In this document: piece after piece, positions 37,201-49,200 of the stretch
Position numbering within the stretch: position 1 is the first letter of the stretch
How the letters are laid out: each line of letters starts with the position of its first letter
DNA from: Bugula neritina
Taxonomy: Eukaryota > Bryozoa > Gymnolaemata > Cheilostomatida > Bugulidae
Assembly (NCBI GenBank): GCA_964035545.1
Contig: OZ037772.1
Span: 3,644,038-3,704,037 of the forward strand
DNA length: 60,000 bases
Direction of reading: 5' to 3'
Notes under the pieces: model-generated
The model's input: only the letters and a program-made list of their open reading frames with translations
Told to the model about the DNA's origin: nothing
Databases searched by the model: none
Made by a program: the position numbers and the translations under genes

Positions 37201-39041
37201 ACTGAATCATTGTTCATTACTTGTATCTTTTTTATTTCCTTTCAACTGTGTATTGATGATCTTTTGGGAATTTCATTCATAGCATGTGATTGAAGCTTTT
37301 ATTTTATTCTACCATGGGTTATGTTAGGTGCTCCCCCTATGATGATGAGTGCAATGATGTCCAACAGTAAAGGTGTACAAGCAGATGATGCAGGCGCCAA
37401 CAATGAGCTCTCTAATATGTACCTCAGTGAGTAATGGCCATGATGTGCTTTGATGTTGCCCGCTTTTTATAATTAACTGTTAGAAACTATTGTAATAAAA
37501 ATATAGACAGCTGTTGTAATGTATTTCTCCTCCTAGCATTGATGATTGACATTCTTGTTTGATGAGTCACCTATTTAGTTCATTTCTTCAGTTAAATGTT
37601 TCTACATTCTGACATATTATATAATGTTGGTTTCGTTGCTGATAGCTTACATCTCTACTTCCACCTTATTTCTCTAGAAACAGGTAAGGGATGGTACAAT
37701 TTATACTGTGTATTATATACTGTTTGTTATATTGTGAAATAGAGAAGTTGTATTCTCTATCGTTTGTTGTCAGGTGGATCCAGGTGGTGGCTCCATAGCT
37801 AATGCTATCCAGGCTTACTGTCGCAAGGAAATGAAGAGCACTTGCATCAATGTCAAGACCTCTGAGTTTGCCACCAAATCGTACGTCACCCAGCAGCTAG
37901 ATAATCAGCCATTCGTTGCTAAACACATGGGAACAGCACTCGTAAGTGTTTATCTTGTATCAACTATGACTGTCTTAGTAACAGTCAAGAATATTCAAAA
38001 GTTTTATGTTGAGAATTGTCGCTATAGTAACATATTTGTTTACTGTATGGATGTTGATAAGTATTGCTATAGTAACGTGTTGGTTTCCTGTATGGATGTT
38101 GATAGGTGTTGCTATAGTAACGTGTTGGTTTCCTGTATGGATTGTAGTTTGAGTATCAGGCAGAGTTTTCCCAACTCAACTTCCTTCAAATTCACTCTGA
38201 GAGAGCAAAGCAAACCCTGACTTACAGGTAATAGTCACTGCTAGCAGCTTATCAAATATTCACTAGTTGCTAGTCACCAGATACTAGTCATCTACTATGT
38301 TGCTAGTCACTTGATACTCTGAACAATCTCTGGCTTCTTCTTAAGCTGAGCGAGTTGTTGGTATGACTATTCCTTTTGCTGATTGTAGATGTATAAACTC
38401 AGTGGCAGTAGAAGATACATGCGGTAGGAAGAATAAGTCAGTCATTTTATATACAGCTGGTGAAAAAGAATACACAGCAACAGATAGCAGGTCCCAATAT
38501 TCCGTGCTGCAGGATGATTGCAAGGTATGTAAATCTAACCTGTATAGTGTAAATAAGACTTATATACTGTAAATCTGACCTATATACTGTAAATCTGACC
38601 TATATGGTGTAAATCTGACCTATATAGTGTAAATCTGACCTATATAGTGTAAATCTGACCTATATAGTGTAAACCTGACCTATATAGTGTAAATCTGACC
38701 TATAAAGTGTAAATCTAACCTATATAGCATAAATTCGACCTGCACTTGAACATGATTGCATCTTTTTTTGTATTGATATACAATATAGCTTGCCTTTGAG
38801 GCTTTTTGACAACTACTTATGAGTTCAACCCAAAAGCACTTTGATTTCTGTGCAAGTTTAGAGTTTTGAGTTTGCCCTCTGCCATTTTGTAGAATTCCAA
38901 ATACTATCAGAAGCTCTGACAGTGATTGAGATTTACACCAAGACCCCCACCCACTTGCCTATTATTGACATTGCTCCTGGTGACATCAGGACCACCCACA
39001 AAGAGCTTCGGGTTCAGCTTGGAGAAGTCTGCTTTTCATAG
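33267..39041 (+). CDS. Fibrillar collagen gene, probably degenerate
   Basis: Exons recognised: Cys-rich 33267-33452, 33682-33766 and 34056-34202; Gly-X-Y 34584-34751, 35329-35397, 35957-36086, 36175-36313, 36579-36688, 36826-37004 and 37113-37167; linker 37328-37426; C-propeptide 37774-37941, 38148-38227, 38389-38524 and 38893-39041. The TAG stop is at 39039-39041. By family knowledge it would form an extracellular triple helix trimerised by the C-propeptide. Exon 36175-36313 uses a GC donor (AAG|GCAGGA), and the phases agree. Exons 34584-34751, 36579-36688 and 38893-39041 each need one base added or removed to stay in frame. Gly positions are replaced by Asp, Arg, Cys, Ser, Ala or Glu at several sites. 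This points to a decaying gene, although the indels alone could be assembly errors. No start exon was found. Confidence 0.7.
34205..34350. repeat. 17 bp array in collagen intron
   Basis: About eight units of TTACTCTGTTAGTACAG begin right at the donor of the exon ending at 34202. Confidence 0.85.
34905..35130. repeat. About 26 bp array in collagen intron
   Basis: Eight to nine units of the type GGGGTGTAGACAGACTAAAC with slightly variable spacers. Confidence 0.85.
35461..35697. repeat. 30 bp array with built-in acceptor-like sites
   Basis: Eight units spaced exactly 30 bp apart contain ATGCTGGGGTTTCCCTCACA plus GCTATTATAT. Each has a pyrimidine-rich tract ending in CAG, like a 3' splice site. 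As 30 is a multiple of 3, several frames stay open over the array, but none has other coding features. Confidence 0.9.
37774..39041 (+). CDS. Collagen C-propeptide exons
   Basis: The exons encode [16 protein letters not shown] and KSTCI, then [20 protein letters not shown], then [12 protein letters not shown] and YSVLQDDCK, then [20 protein letters not shown] and a final GEVCF before the stop. The order and the Cys, Trp-less DP, LNFLQ, LPI.DIAP and CF landmarks fit the fibrillar collagen C-terminal (COLFI) domain. The last exon reads NSKYYQK in one frame and ALTVIEIY in another, so one base is missing near 38912. Confidence 0.75.
38530..38735. repeat. 20 bp array in collagen intron
   Basis: About ten units of AAATCTGACCTATATAGTGT follow the donor at 38525. 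Confidence 0.9.
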
Positions 39042-39199
39042 ACTCATATCTAACAACAGTTTCATTTGGCTGATTTGTAAGACTGTCCCTGATTAGATAA
39101 TTAGTGGCCAATCAGAGAATGCAATCAATGTTAGTTGGCTGAGACCAGCAGTCTGATTTTTATATAACCTAATTGTAAATGAAAGATTTGATTACTCTC

Positions 39200-39205
39200 A
39201 ATAAA
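39200..39205 (+). terminator. Poly(A) signal of the collagen gene
   Basis: AATAAA lies 159 nt after the collagen stop codon and is followed by a GTGATGGTGATTTTTGT-like GU-rich stretch. Confidence 0.5.
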
Positions 39206-40202
39206 TTTATCCGAGACTTCCAAGGCAGTGATGGTGATTTTTGTACATATAAATTTGAAGAAGTTTAGCTATAGGGTTTATGCTGTTTTTTAATTATTCC
39301 ACCTTAACCTGAGAATGTGAGTAGTGATTCTAGAATGAGATAGGGAGGGTGTTATGCCCCTCCCTATGATTTTATATATTTAGAAACTGTTGTTAATTTA
39401 GTAATTCTGTTGGTGCTACATTTTTGAATCTATTTAATCCAATCATTTCTCTAATATTGCAAAATACATTTTACCATACAGCACTACACAACTTATTTCT
39501 CAGCTTGTAAATTTCATCATCAAAATTATTATAGTACTAAAGTTGGTCACAGATTTCTGATAAGCTGCAGTTTTCAGATCTGATTATTTAACCTATTCAT
39601 CCTGAAATTAGACATTGTTAGTTTAAAATGGAATTTAACATATATTTTAGTTACTTAGTTCCAACTGTGTTGACCATATCAACATTTTAAATTTTACTTT
39701 GGCTGCTATGAAGTATATAAGCAAATGGCATTAAGTTATTAATATATAATAAGGTTTGCAAAGACTTAACATACCAAGCAACTGTGACAAGACATGACAA
39801 TAACTCCAGCCAATCATACATAGAATACAGCCAATCATAGATATCATACATACACCATACATAGCCTAAAATGGATCAATTTAAAAACTTGTAAATCATA
39901 CTCAAACCTAATCAACAGATGTAGCTTATGAAGCTATGAGAAATATGTAATTTTGAAACAACCGGAGTTATCCACTCTCAACAAACGCAAAGAGTTAAGT
40001 GTGAGAATTCCATGCTAGTGACCTGCCACACACAGTGCATGTGTTGCGAGTGCAAAATATTATTAGCAAATGATGTTAGCGTTAAATTTTACTGCTCGCC
40101 TACAGACGTTTGTTTTTAAACAGCGTCACCGGGCAAAGTAATTTGGATATTCTAAAAGCGGAAATGTAAAATATATAAAACTGTTTTAATTCAGCTCAGT
40201 AT
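39206..40202. other. Intergenic AT-rich sequence
   Basis: I see no exon. A short motif TTTGGATATTCTAAAA near 40142 recurs near 42077, which suggests a small dispersed repeat. Confidence 0.5.
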
Positions 40203-40590
40203 TTTATGTCATACAGTATATTATGTTATACAGTATACTATGTTATACAGTATACTATGTTATACAGTATACTATGTTATACAGTATACTATGTTATACA
40301 GTATACTATGTTATACAGTATACTATGTTATACAGTATACTATGTTATACAGTATATTATGTTATACAGTATATTATGTTATACAGTATACTATGGTATA
40401 CAGTATACTATGTTATACAGTATATTATGTTATACAGTATACTATGTTGTACAGTATACTATGTTATACAGTATACCATGTTATACAGTATATTATGTTA
40501 TACAGTATATTATGTTATACAGTATATTATGTTATACAGTATATACTATGTTATACAGTATACTATGTTATACAGTATATTATGTTATAT
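40203..40590. repeat. 17 bp near-palindromic array
   Basis: About 23 units of ATACAGTATACTATGTT. The 10-mer CAGTATACTG-like core is almost self-complementary. The long Tyr/Cys/Leu frames across it are artefacts of 17 bp periodicity. Confidence 0.95.
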
Positions 40591-40689
40591 TAACCAACAT
40601 ACAAATGAGATGCTCTTGTCAGTCTATAATGATGAATATTATACACTGGAACTGGGTTACTCTCTCACCTCTCCTCACTGCAGCTCAGC

Positions 40690-41772
40690 TGGACCAGGTC
40701 TTCCCAAGTGATGAAGATTTTTTTCTAAAAATTTCACAGTTTGTTACCAGCTGTTTGAGCTCTTGCCTTGTTTTCAAGATTACATGTACTGTATATGTAT
40801 AACTATAACTCCTTCATTTTATGTAGTTCATATATTTATCCACACTACACTCTACAATCTAAGTTTACTTGTACATCTATGTGTCTATTATTCACTCTAC
40901 TTTAGCTGCTACCCCTCCTACTACGAATGAAGGTTCGGAAGTTTGAATTGGAAGCAAAACCAACAGGAAGTTTAAGCAGCAATGCAAGCTCATTTCTATA
41001 AACTATACACACTGCATACATATAGTGGATATATTTCCTGTGTTCCAGTGCAATCATCACATCATCGCTCTTCATTATAGCTGCATCAATCCTTTCAAAG
41101 CTGAACTCAAGTTGTGACCTTGACATAATTCTATGATACAACTATCCTCACACTCAACAAATTATTAGAAAAAGAACCTGTTCCAGAGATATCTTTCAAA
41201 AAGCATTTCTGCAAATGTATTTGAACTTTTACCATTATTTAACAGTATTCTCCTGAGCTACCTTCATAAGAGAGTTACACGAGATTGTCATTGAGCTGGT
41301 TTACAGTGAAGGATGATTTGATGAGTTCTGTGTTTCCACAAGCAAACTCGACCCACACATTGCTGATAATACTTTAACAGTTTTAGTGCCATTCAGCACC
41401 ACCTTTTTATATAAGATAGGATTCCTTCAATTAATATATGCTAATGGTTAGGAATCAGCAAATAAACTGCCTTGACCTGCAAAGTGACCTACAATGTACA
41501 GCTTGTCAAAACCCAAGTCAAACTTAAGCAAGCTGCAGCACAAATTCACCAGCTGCAGCCATAGTATTAATAATTGAACTGCTCTGTGCTTTTTACATGC
41601 ATAATATAATAATCATAATCTTATATTATAATCAAATATACTAGAACAAATATAGACTTCTATTGTATATTATGCCTATCATTCATAAATTGCACTTTTA
41701 GAAAGAGGGGAACTTAATAGTAAACAGTTATGGAAGGGGAGATGGTGGTATGAAAAAGGTTTGGAACCACTG
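40690..41772 (-). mobile_element. hAT-like MITE, reverse orientation
   Basis: The reverse complement of 40720-40930 matches the inner part of the MITE at 15950-16190, including TCGTAGTAGGAGGGGTAGCA. The outer end at 41760-41772 reads TTTGGAACCACTG, the terminal repeat. The interior 40950-41700 is longer than in the other copies and unrelated to them, so it may be a nested or recombined form. Confidence 0.6.
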
Positions 41773-42169
41773 AGCTAGAGGAACCACCATACCTCTACCA
41801 TAGCATCACATCCCTCTGCCATCTTGATTGCAGCCTGCCAGTTAAGAAAATTCAGGATTAATCAGATGTTCAGTGATGTCGCTGAATATGATAGTACTAA
41901 ACAGCTCAACTTAAACATAATAAAAATATTTTACATAATGAAAGTACAAACAAAAAGATGCAAGTGCTAGCTGACACTGAAGACTACTAATAAGAGACAA
42001 AGTCCTTGTAAAGATTTTGCTACTAAAAACTACATAGATGTTATCGGTATTTTTGTAATTTGAAAATATACAGGACCGGAATTGGATATTCTAAAATAGC
42101 TCAATTGAAAAACATGCACACCTGATGCCCTGGATAGTTTTTCAGATTTCAACCTAAGAGTTGTCTCTC
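41773..42169. other. Intergenic sequence upstream of the TRIM promoter region
   Basis: No gene or sharply bounded repeat is seen here. Confidence 0.4.
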
Positions 42170-42367
42170 TTCGACGCTAAAATATAGCGCTCCGCTCAAT
42201 GAATGCAACATTTCTTTCACGTGATTATTATAGAGTGACGTGTAATAATCCTTCTGCGCGCAGAACTTCCTCGTTATTTTGGTTTTATTGTGCCTTTTCT
42301 CAGTTACTACTTACTAGTTACCAAGTTTCTGACCAGTTTACAGACTGACACTACTGACTCTCGTGAG
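42170..42367 (+). promoter_or_regulatory. Candidate promoter and non-coding first exon of TRIM copy 2
   Basis: This is the only stretch upstream of the RING exon with higher GC content and clustered factor-like sites: TCACGTGA, GTGACGTG, TGCGCGCAG and ACTTCCTCG (ETS-like). It ends in a good donor, CTCGTGAG|GTGAGAAC (GT at 42368). The next acceptor is at 44386, followed by 5' UTR and the ATG. The promoter and exon assignment is inference. Confidence 0.35.
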
Positions 42368-44386
42368 GTGAGAACAGTTTGAGTCATCTCATCATTTCTC
42401 AAATTAATCAGGTACCCGTATTTTAATACTTGCGGTTAGATTTACTATTTTAGTATTTACTATTTAGTATTTTACTATTTTAATTCTAGATTTACTTTTA
42501 GTTTTAGTTCTACTTTTAGCCTTTAGGCTTTAGGTTTAAGTCTAGGCTTATAACTTATATAATATCAATATAAGATTAAGCTTAAGACTAAGTTATATTT
42601 AAATTATAAGTTATATAAATTAAAACTCTTACAGTTAATGTTATAATATTAATTAAATATAATTGTTTCTCTTTGAGTCTTTGATTTGAAATTTACAATA
42701 GACATAGTAATACCATAGCCCATAGGCATATGATCAATAATTAATTAATTATAATGATTTATCGAGTAATATAAATATGAATATCGTATTAATGATATTA
42801 AATTTATTATTATTATAAAAAATTAATCGACTTCAAGTTTAGGTTCAAGTTTTAATACTGAAAAATTGATCTACTAGTACTACTACTAGTACTACTACTA
42901 GTACTACTACTAGTACTACTACGTCTACAGTAGTAGTAGTGGTAGTAGCCTACGATTACAGATTACTATTACGTACTATAAGTATTAGTCTATTAGTATT
43001 AGTAATACATGTACTATTAGATTACTCTTAGTATTGCTATTCGATTTACTGTTAGTGTTGGTATAACTATATAAGAATTGAGACTAAGTATTTCAGTTTC
43101 GAACTATTTTATTTATATAAATATTTGTATTAACTTTAAGTATTACTATTAGTAATCACAATTAGTATTGATATTGCATCTCCTATTAGGATTACTGCTA
43201 TTACTATTAGTATTGTTGTATGAGTAATTACTAATTAGTATTAGTAATTTTTACTCATTGCATTACATTTACTATAAGTATAACTATAAAGTGTAAGTTA
43301 CTATTATTGCTCTACTATAACTATCAGTATTAGATTTAGTGTTGCAGTTGGTTTTACTGCCAGGTCCCCTACCATCATTAAATTTGTTTATAATGATAAT
43401 CTTAGTGATTATCACCCAATATTGACTCATATGACTAGGTTAGCCACATTTATATGATCTACTATTGTTGTAAACATAAAAATATGAGGTTAGTGTTAAT
43501 ATAAATCATTTGCTAGGTAAGAGTGTAGAATAAATAATTTGCTAGAGATGAGTGTAGAAGCTGCCAACCCATGAAACAACTACACCTGACCTAACAGAAG
43601 TACAAACATGTTAAATTAGTGTGTTTCACACCACCATAGTTTCTATTAGATGATTTAATAGCAAACTAGCAGTTGATGGCTTTTTCCCTGGCTGGTGGAA
43701 GGGTGAATCTAAGTAACATATTAAATCATGCATCACCAACACTGCAGAAATGTTAAAATGAATTTTGTCATTTAGATTATGGAAAAAACAAAGTATTTTC
43801 AACACCCAGCACAAAATATTTCATGAAACTATGTTTTCTCCCACTGCTATGTTTCCCCCTATTTTGTGTCTTAGCGTGAGCCCACGCAATGTATCTATCC
43901 CAACAATGGGCAGGTAACATTGTAAAAATGGCTGATATTTCTGAATGAGGGGATAAGCAGCTGAGCCCAATTGTGCTGTTTGTTCATAAAAGTAATACAT
44001 AACTCACTGGTATTCGTGTTTCACTTCTCCTCTATATATTGGAAACACTTGATTAGTGATGTTCAATAGAAGTAGAATAAATGTGTTCACTGAAGCACAC
44101 AGCATTGCTTCATATTTATTGTATATGGAGTTTGAGTCACCAGCAAAAACCTATTCAGTGATTACAATGGAAACAATACAGCCTTTGTTAGACAGTTAAA
44201 GCTGTGAGCTCAGCATGTTGTAGCTGACTATCATGTATACCAGTGTTATTAACTGCATTTGTGTAACATTATTTTTCATGTCTTTATTTTGTATGGTTTA
44301 TTGTTAATGGTTAAGTCTTTGATTTGGAAACCTTCACAGATGTAGTGTGAAATATTATGCTAAGAGTATGTGTATCTTTTACAGGA
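42368..44386 (+). other. Probable intron 1 of TRIM copy 2
   Basis: AT-rich with TACTAGTAC-type low complexity at 42870-42925 and TATTAGTATTACTA runs at 42960-43340. Positions 43912-43945 resemble a short repeat also seen near 28970. No exon is recognised. Confidence 0.35.
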
Positions 44387-44589
44387 TTTCCTTATCATAT
44401 AACCAAGATGGCAGAATCCAGAGTTGTGAAAAAGAGACTAAACAATTCGTATCGCTGTGGGTACTGCTCGCAGTACTTCAATAAACTTGAAGATCCCAGA
44501 ACTCTGCCCTGTCTGCATGTGTACTGCATGAGATGTTTGAAGACTGACATCGGTGGTAGGAAGGATCATATCAGATGTGCTTATTGTAG
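44387..44589 (+). CDS. RING exon of TRIM copy 2
   Basis: A TTTTACAG acceptor is followed by 21 nt of 5' UTR and the ATG. It encodes a C3HC4 RING: CGYC, then LPCLHVYCMRC, then CAYC. The donor is TGTAG|GTGAGT in phase 2, fitting the exon at 46872. This exon has no counterpart in copy 1 within the window. Confidence 0.85.
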
Positions 44590-46216
44590 GTGAGTTATAG
44601 TACATAACACAATATATCATGTCATAGGCTTGCATATGATTTTCTCACTATCATCTAGGAGTTGTCTGATCTGTGTCTATGAAAAGCAAACAATACTGTA
44701 TATTCTATGTGAACTCTGGTTACTAACTTGTGGAGTGTGTGGATATCTTTTCATTAGGTAGAGAAAGTAACTGTTATGTAGATTACACCATCAGCTGTCC
44801 TCTCTTGTTGATTTGTGGTGCTGTTGGATGTCATGGGATTGGGGTTGTCTCCTCATTATATTATTTTGTTCTCATACAGTACAAGACTTGTTAGACCAAC
44901 CTTTTTCATATCATCCCCACTTTCATAAATGTTTACTATTAATTATCCCCCCTTTAAACAACGAAAAAATCTATGACTGACATAATGATAATATAGATTA
45001 TTATGCAATATTTTTTCTATTACATTTGAATATAATATAATTATTTCTGATAATTCTATTATGCATGTATAAAACACAGAGCAGTTCAATTATTAATATT
45101 ATGGCTGCAGCTGATGACATTGTGTCAGCTTGCTTTCAAACCTCCCACCCCAACCCTTAAACCCCAACCCCAATATTGTAATTAAAACACATTCATGTAG
45201 AAGTAGACTGAGATGGCAGAATTGGTTAAATAGATAAGCTAAGATAAATGCTTATAGGTATACATGTACATGTAACTTGCAAGAGCTCAAAAGTCTTCAA
45301 CAAACTGCTTGAAATTTTTAAAATCGAAATCCAGGCTCTCCCTAAAAAGCCCAAATTCCCTCCTATAGGGGGATTCTCTCAGGTTGGGAACCACTGTGTT
45401 GAATTGACTTGTGTTTACTATCTTCTTTCCTGTGGGTATAAACATGTATGATGTTGTCATAACAACAGAGTTGCTGTGGCACAAAGTACAGTTTACTAGT
45501 ATGTAGAGATTGTGTAGTGAGAGTGGAGTGTCTGGTTATTGTCCATGGTTATGTGTGATCTGTAAGGAGTAGAATTATATTATTTTAATATAATGTTGAG
45601 AGAGGTACTTTTATAATGGCAGTTTGCTCAATAGCTTTAGTTCTAATGCGATGGACTCATAGCTCTGGAGTCTAGCAGCTGCTACTATTACCACTAGCTG
45701 TTCAAAATTCGACCAACATCCGGGCTGCCAAAGCATAATAGCCATTGACATTAAGGCCAAGCAGTCACTGGGAAATTATTTGACTAAAGAGCAGGTCTTA
45801 TGACAATTAGTAGTCAGTCCCTTAGACAGGAAACAGTGATTCTGTGACCTATTTAGTTAAATCCAATGCTGAAATTTTAATAGATTATTAGATGGCCATC
45901 ACAATTGTATTTGGTAGTGAGTTGTACAATATAATATTATGGGGTGCCAATCAGTGTGTAATATAGTCTGCGAATTGAGTGTCTCCTTTAGCTTTGATGA
46001 GTTGATTACTTCTTCTACCATCAGTCAGTTGTATTAAGTGTTACTTTGTACTGAGTCATGAATAGTGTTAAGGATTTGGGCCTATATTATGCCACCCCCC
46101 CCCCTCTGACTTAGACTGTGACCCAGCCTGCTGCACATACATAGTAGTACTACACTGAAGATAGTTAACATGTGTATATATCATATACATATACACATAT
46201 ATATATATATATATAT

Positions 46217-46273
<57 letters not shown>

Positions 46274-49200
46274 GCATATATCATCCTACTAGTAATGGAT
46301 TACTAAGTACAACTCATCCTATGACTCACTCTTCTTATGCTAGCTGCACGAGATAGACAACTCACACGTGACACGCACTCACAGTGCACTAGCTCTTGAC
46401 ATATTGCCAAGGGTGATGAAATGACAGTTTCGCACCACTCCTAGCAGTTAGAGTGGTAGGGAATAGTTGTAGTATGTTGTAGTATTGGCTCCTCAGAATT
46501 CTCTCCTCAGTAATTAGTTGCATTGCACAAACTTGCAACAACAGTGAATAATTATTGACAATATGGCCTCCACTCAGTAGTTAACTAGTAATTTGTCTTG
46601 TCATTTTACTCTACAAGTTACAGTTGAGTCTATTTGTTGAGTAGCAGTTCTTTGTCATGAGTGACTATTTTCCAGCATATTAGTACATAATATAGTCAAG
46701 TGTGTTTATGTGATAGCCTGTGGTCTATATAATGAATGTGTGTTGATGAGTGATGAGTATTTATTTGAGTATTTGTCAAGGACATAGCTGTGTGTGGATG
46801 GAGTATTTCATTACTTGAGATATACTAAACACAGCTAACACAGGTAACATACTGAGTGCTATATATTGTAGGAAAGATCACTATGACATCACAGATCCCA
46901 CAACACTACCAGTAGCTCAGCATGGAGACCCCTTAGAATACAAGTCTCCACCCAAACCGGCACCCATTCCTTGCGATGTGTGTAAAGGTGGAACAGAAGC
47001 TGCTGTGTTTTGTCTTGAGAGTCAAAAAAAGTTGTGTCAGCAGCATCAAGAAGTGAGTCTTTCTTATATAATTTCTCAAGATTAGTTACTAAACCAGTTC
47101 TGGTTTGTGTGTAGAATATTATTGAAAGGAAATGTTGAGTCTGTGTGACTTTTTATACTAAACACACAGTTTCACAGTGCAGTGAGTCAACTATGACAGA
47201 CTTGTTGGTGAAAATACAACCAACTAAACTGTTGACCTTTATTATACAGAATCACAGAGAGCTGATGGGAGATAGACATCAGTTTATTGACATTGAGGTC
47301 TACAGAGCTTCTCCCCAAAGATATACTATAACTGAATGTGAACATCATAAAGAGGAACAGCTGACAGAAGTGTGTTCCAAGTGTCACCAGATATTCTGTA
47401 TGAGATGTGATATGAGGACTGGCTGTAAGGATGAGACAGGTATTTACTTGCTGTTTCTATTTCTGTAGAAAGAAACTGAGAAATATTACAAGAACCTGTT
47501 TATTATTTTATTATTAAAGTGAGTTATGCAACAGTAAAAGAGGAAGTCAGTTTGTCAGCATTAAGGTTTGTGTGAGACAGAAGTGGATAGTGCAGGAGTT
47601 GATATTCTCACTGTTATGTTGAATATTTAGTATATTTCATCCTTCAAGTGTCTGTTTCTTTGATAAGATGGTATAGGCATAGCTTTAACTCAGTGGTGTC
47701 TCACCTTTTTCATACCATCCTCCTTTTTATGATTATTTTCTATTAAGTTTCCGCCTCTTTGATAAAATTGTAATTTCATTTATAAAGAATATCTGGGACA
47801 GGTTGTTTTCCTAATAATTCATTGAGTGTAGAAAAAAGCACTTTATGTTTGACATGAATTAGTGTCTGCCACAGCTTCAGTTCAGCTTTGAAAGCAGTGA
47901 TGCTGGTATTAAAAGCAGTGAGTTGATAATTATACTCATTCATTTTAGGTTCAGAGTTTTTAGTACAGCAAATATATCTACTAGGTATGCAGTAAATAGT
48001 TTGTGGCGATCAGTTCGACTGACTGCAAAAACTTCCTGTTTACTTTCAATAAATCTTTTAGCCTCCATTCGTAGTAGGAGGGGTAGCAGCTAGAGTAGAG
48101 TGAATATTAGGCGCATGGATGTAGAAGTAAACTTAGATTGTAGAGTGTAATGTGGATAAATAAATGAACTACATAAAATGAAGGAGTTATAATTATACAT
48201 ATTCATGTAACCTGGAACACAAGGCAAGAGCTCAAAAAGCTGATAACAAACTCTGTGAAATTTTAGAAATGAAAACCCCTAAAAAAGCTCAAATTTCCTG
48301 TGAAGGGGAAATTCCCCAAGGTTGAGAGCCACTGCTTTAATTTTTTCAACTATTTCATTCCAAGTGCAGTGATTAATGAGCTAACCTCTGACATCTTTCT
48401 AGTCCAACCAACTGTCTAGTTATCACATAGTATGTGTATAGTGATACATCATCTACCTGTAGGTACAGGTAGTAGGTGTAGAATAAGTACAATATCATAT
48501 CTATAATAATGCTTTTATAAATAGTGTGATTTTATGTATACAGAGGAGACAGTAGCATCCCATGACTTGGCATCTTTGATTGATTTGTCTTGTGAGTTAC
48601 GAGAAAGTCTGACTGGTGGAATAGAGACTCTGTCTGAGAAAGTTGCAGAGTTGAATGACATCTCAAAGGATGCCTGGAAAGAACTGAGTAAAATAGAAGA
48701 TGAAGTGAAGAAGATGGTTGCCAGAGTAAACGCTGTAGCTGACGCTCAGGTATGCTGACATGGTGATGCCATGTAATATTATTTCTGTTTGTCTGAAATT
48801 GGAATTTGCATTTGGTCTTTGAGTTGTAATCAGAAATGAATTTTATTTGCCACTAGAATTAACTGGCCATTAAAGTATTATCATTCTGTGTAAAAGTAGC
48901 AGTAGTCATTCATCACATGTTACTCAGTGCAGAGGAACCTGTCAATACAGATGACTCACTCATCCTTCTGCAACTGTCATCACTCACACAGAGAGGTTGG
49001 CTGTGTGAGTGATTGACAGGTGTCAGGAGGAGGAGACTAGTCACGTGATGTACTAGCTCTCTGCTGTGTATAGAGTGTCACGTGACTGAGTCATTGTCCA
49101 CTCAGTGGGTGATCTGTCACTTTCATTTCGAGTGCAGAGGTTGTGAGGTGCAGATGTGGTTACACTGTGTTACTATTTATTAGATAGAAGAGATTAGAAA

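Noticed and set aside
40206-40802. ORFs of 117-198 codons rich in Tyr, Cys and Leu
   Set aside because: They are produced by the 17 bp satellite and run into unrelated sequence.
40902-41141. Minus-strand 79-codon ORF as a gene
   Set aside because: It lies within the inverted hAT-like MITE, has no recognisable domain, and the MITE copies elsewhere do not carry it.
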